DNA from: Limnohabitans sp.
Lineage (GTDB): Bacteria; Pseudomonadota; Gammaproteobacteria; Burkholderiales; Burkholderiaceae_C
Assembly (NCBI GenBank): GCA_021731425.1
Contig: JAKFXJ010000131.1
Coordinates: 1 to 6,352 of the forward strand
Direction: 5' to 3'
Length of the DNA: 6,352 nucleotides
Shown here: positions 6,256 to 6,352 of the stretch, piece after piece
Layout of the letters: each line of letters begins with the position of its first letter
How positions within the stretch are numbered: the stretch's first letter is position 1
Program-made: the position numbers and the translations under genes
The notes under the pieces: model-generated
Database searches by the model: none
The model's input: the letters and a program-made list of their open reading frames with translations, nothing else
Told to the model about the DNA's origin: nothing

Positions 6256-6352
6256 GGGCTAAGATGGTAACCCCCGGCCTTAAGAGACTGTGTGAATTTT
6301 TTGAACGGGCAGGTTGTGGGAAATTGCGGGACTCAGGCCCGGTACACATTGA
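6256..6352. other. Leader region upstream of glcE, no convincing gene
   Basis: These 97 bp contain an A/T run (GAATTTTTTGAAC, 6293-6305) and are less biased at third positions than the genes around them. No clear sigma-70 promoter toward glcE was found. Minus-strand frames end in stops at 6333-6335 and 6280-6282, but the few residues before them do not resemble the GlcD C-terminus. A plus-strand frame opening at 6264 runs off the window and is treated as unsupported. Confidence 0.4.

Noticed and set aside
6264..6352. Plus-strand frame starting MVTPGLKRLCEFFERAG and running off the window
   Set aside because: It would start only 8 bp from the divergent glcE start with no ribosome site, and its third positions are about half G/C, unlike the genes here. 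It cannot be excluded without sequence to the right.
6280..6352. Possible C-terminus of a minus-strand gene (…NLPVQKIHTVS-stop) upstream of glcE
   Set aside because: The 23 residues do not resemble GlcD and show no codon bias like the neighbours; probably non-coding.

Overview
This 6.35 kb window looks like ordinary chromosome from a GC-rich betaproteobacterium, most likely Burkholderiales and probably Comamonadaceae-like (Limnohabitans, Rhodoferax or Polaromonas type). That placement rests on base composition, strong G/C bias at third codon positions, the protein flavour and the gene set. It was not tested by any search. The high GC3 also produces long but meaningless antisense reading frames across nearly every gene.

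Layout from left to right. The minus strand holds alanine racemase (alr, 1-1008), whose C-terminus lies beyond the left edge. Divergent from it on the plus strand are a DedA/VTT-family membrane protein (1197-1832) and, 11 bp later, a ten-helix EamA/DMT-family transporter (1844-2740), which probably share a transcript. After a 70 bp gap comes a cysteine-type glutathione peroxidase (2811-3293) on the same strand. It converges on a small minus-strand gene (3339-3725) encoding a 128-residue protein with a coiled coil and a C-terminal membrane anchor, function unknown. A perfect 8-bp stem sits in the convergent junction. The minus strand then carries the glycolate oxidase FAD-binding subunit (glcE, 5110-6255) followed by its iron-sulfur subunit (glcF, 3854-5098), 11 bp apart. 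The last 97 bp on the right show no convincing gene.

How the genes work together. GlcE and GlcF are two of the three subunits that oxidise glycolate to glyoxylate at the membrane. The catalytic GlcD is not in the window. Alr supplies D-alanine for peptidoglycan, and the DedA protein is a membrane protein of a family linked to lipid-carrier recycling, so the divergent pair may share an envelope theme (inference). The peroxidase is a stand-alone oxidative-stress enzyme.

I found no mobile element, CRISPR array, RNA gene, toxin-antitoxin pair or defence-like cluster. I do not see an undescribed multi-gene system here. The least explained item is the small coiled-coil, membrane-anchored protein at 3339-3725.
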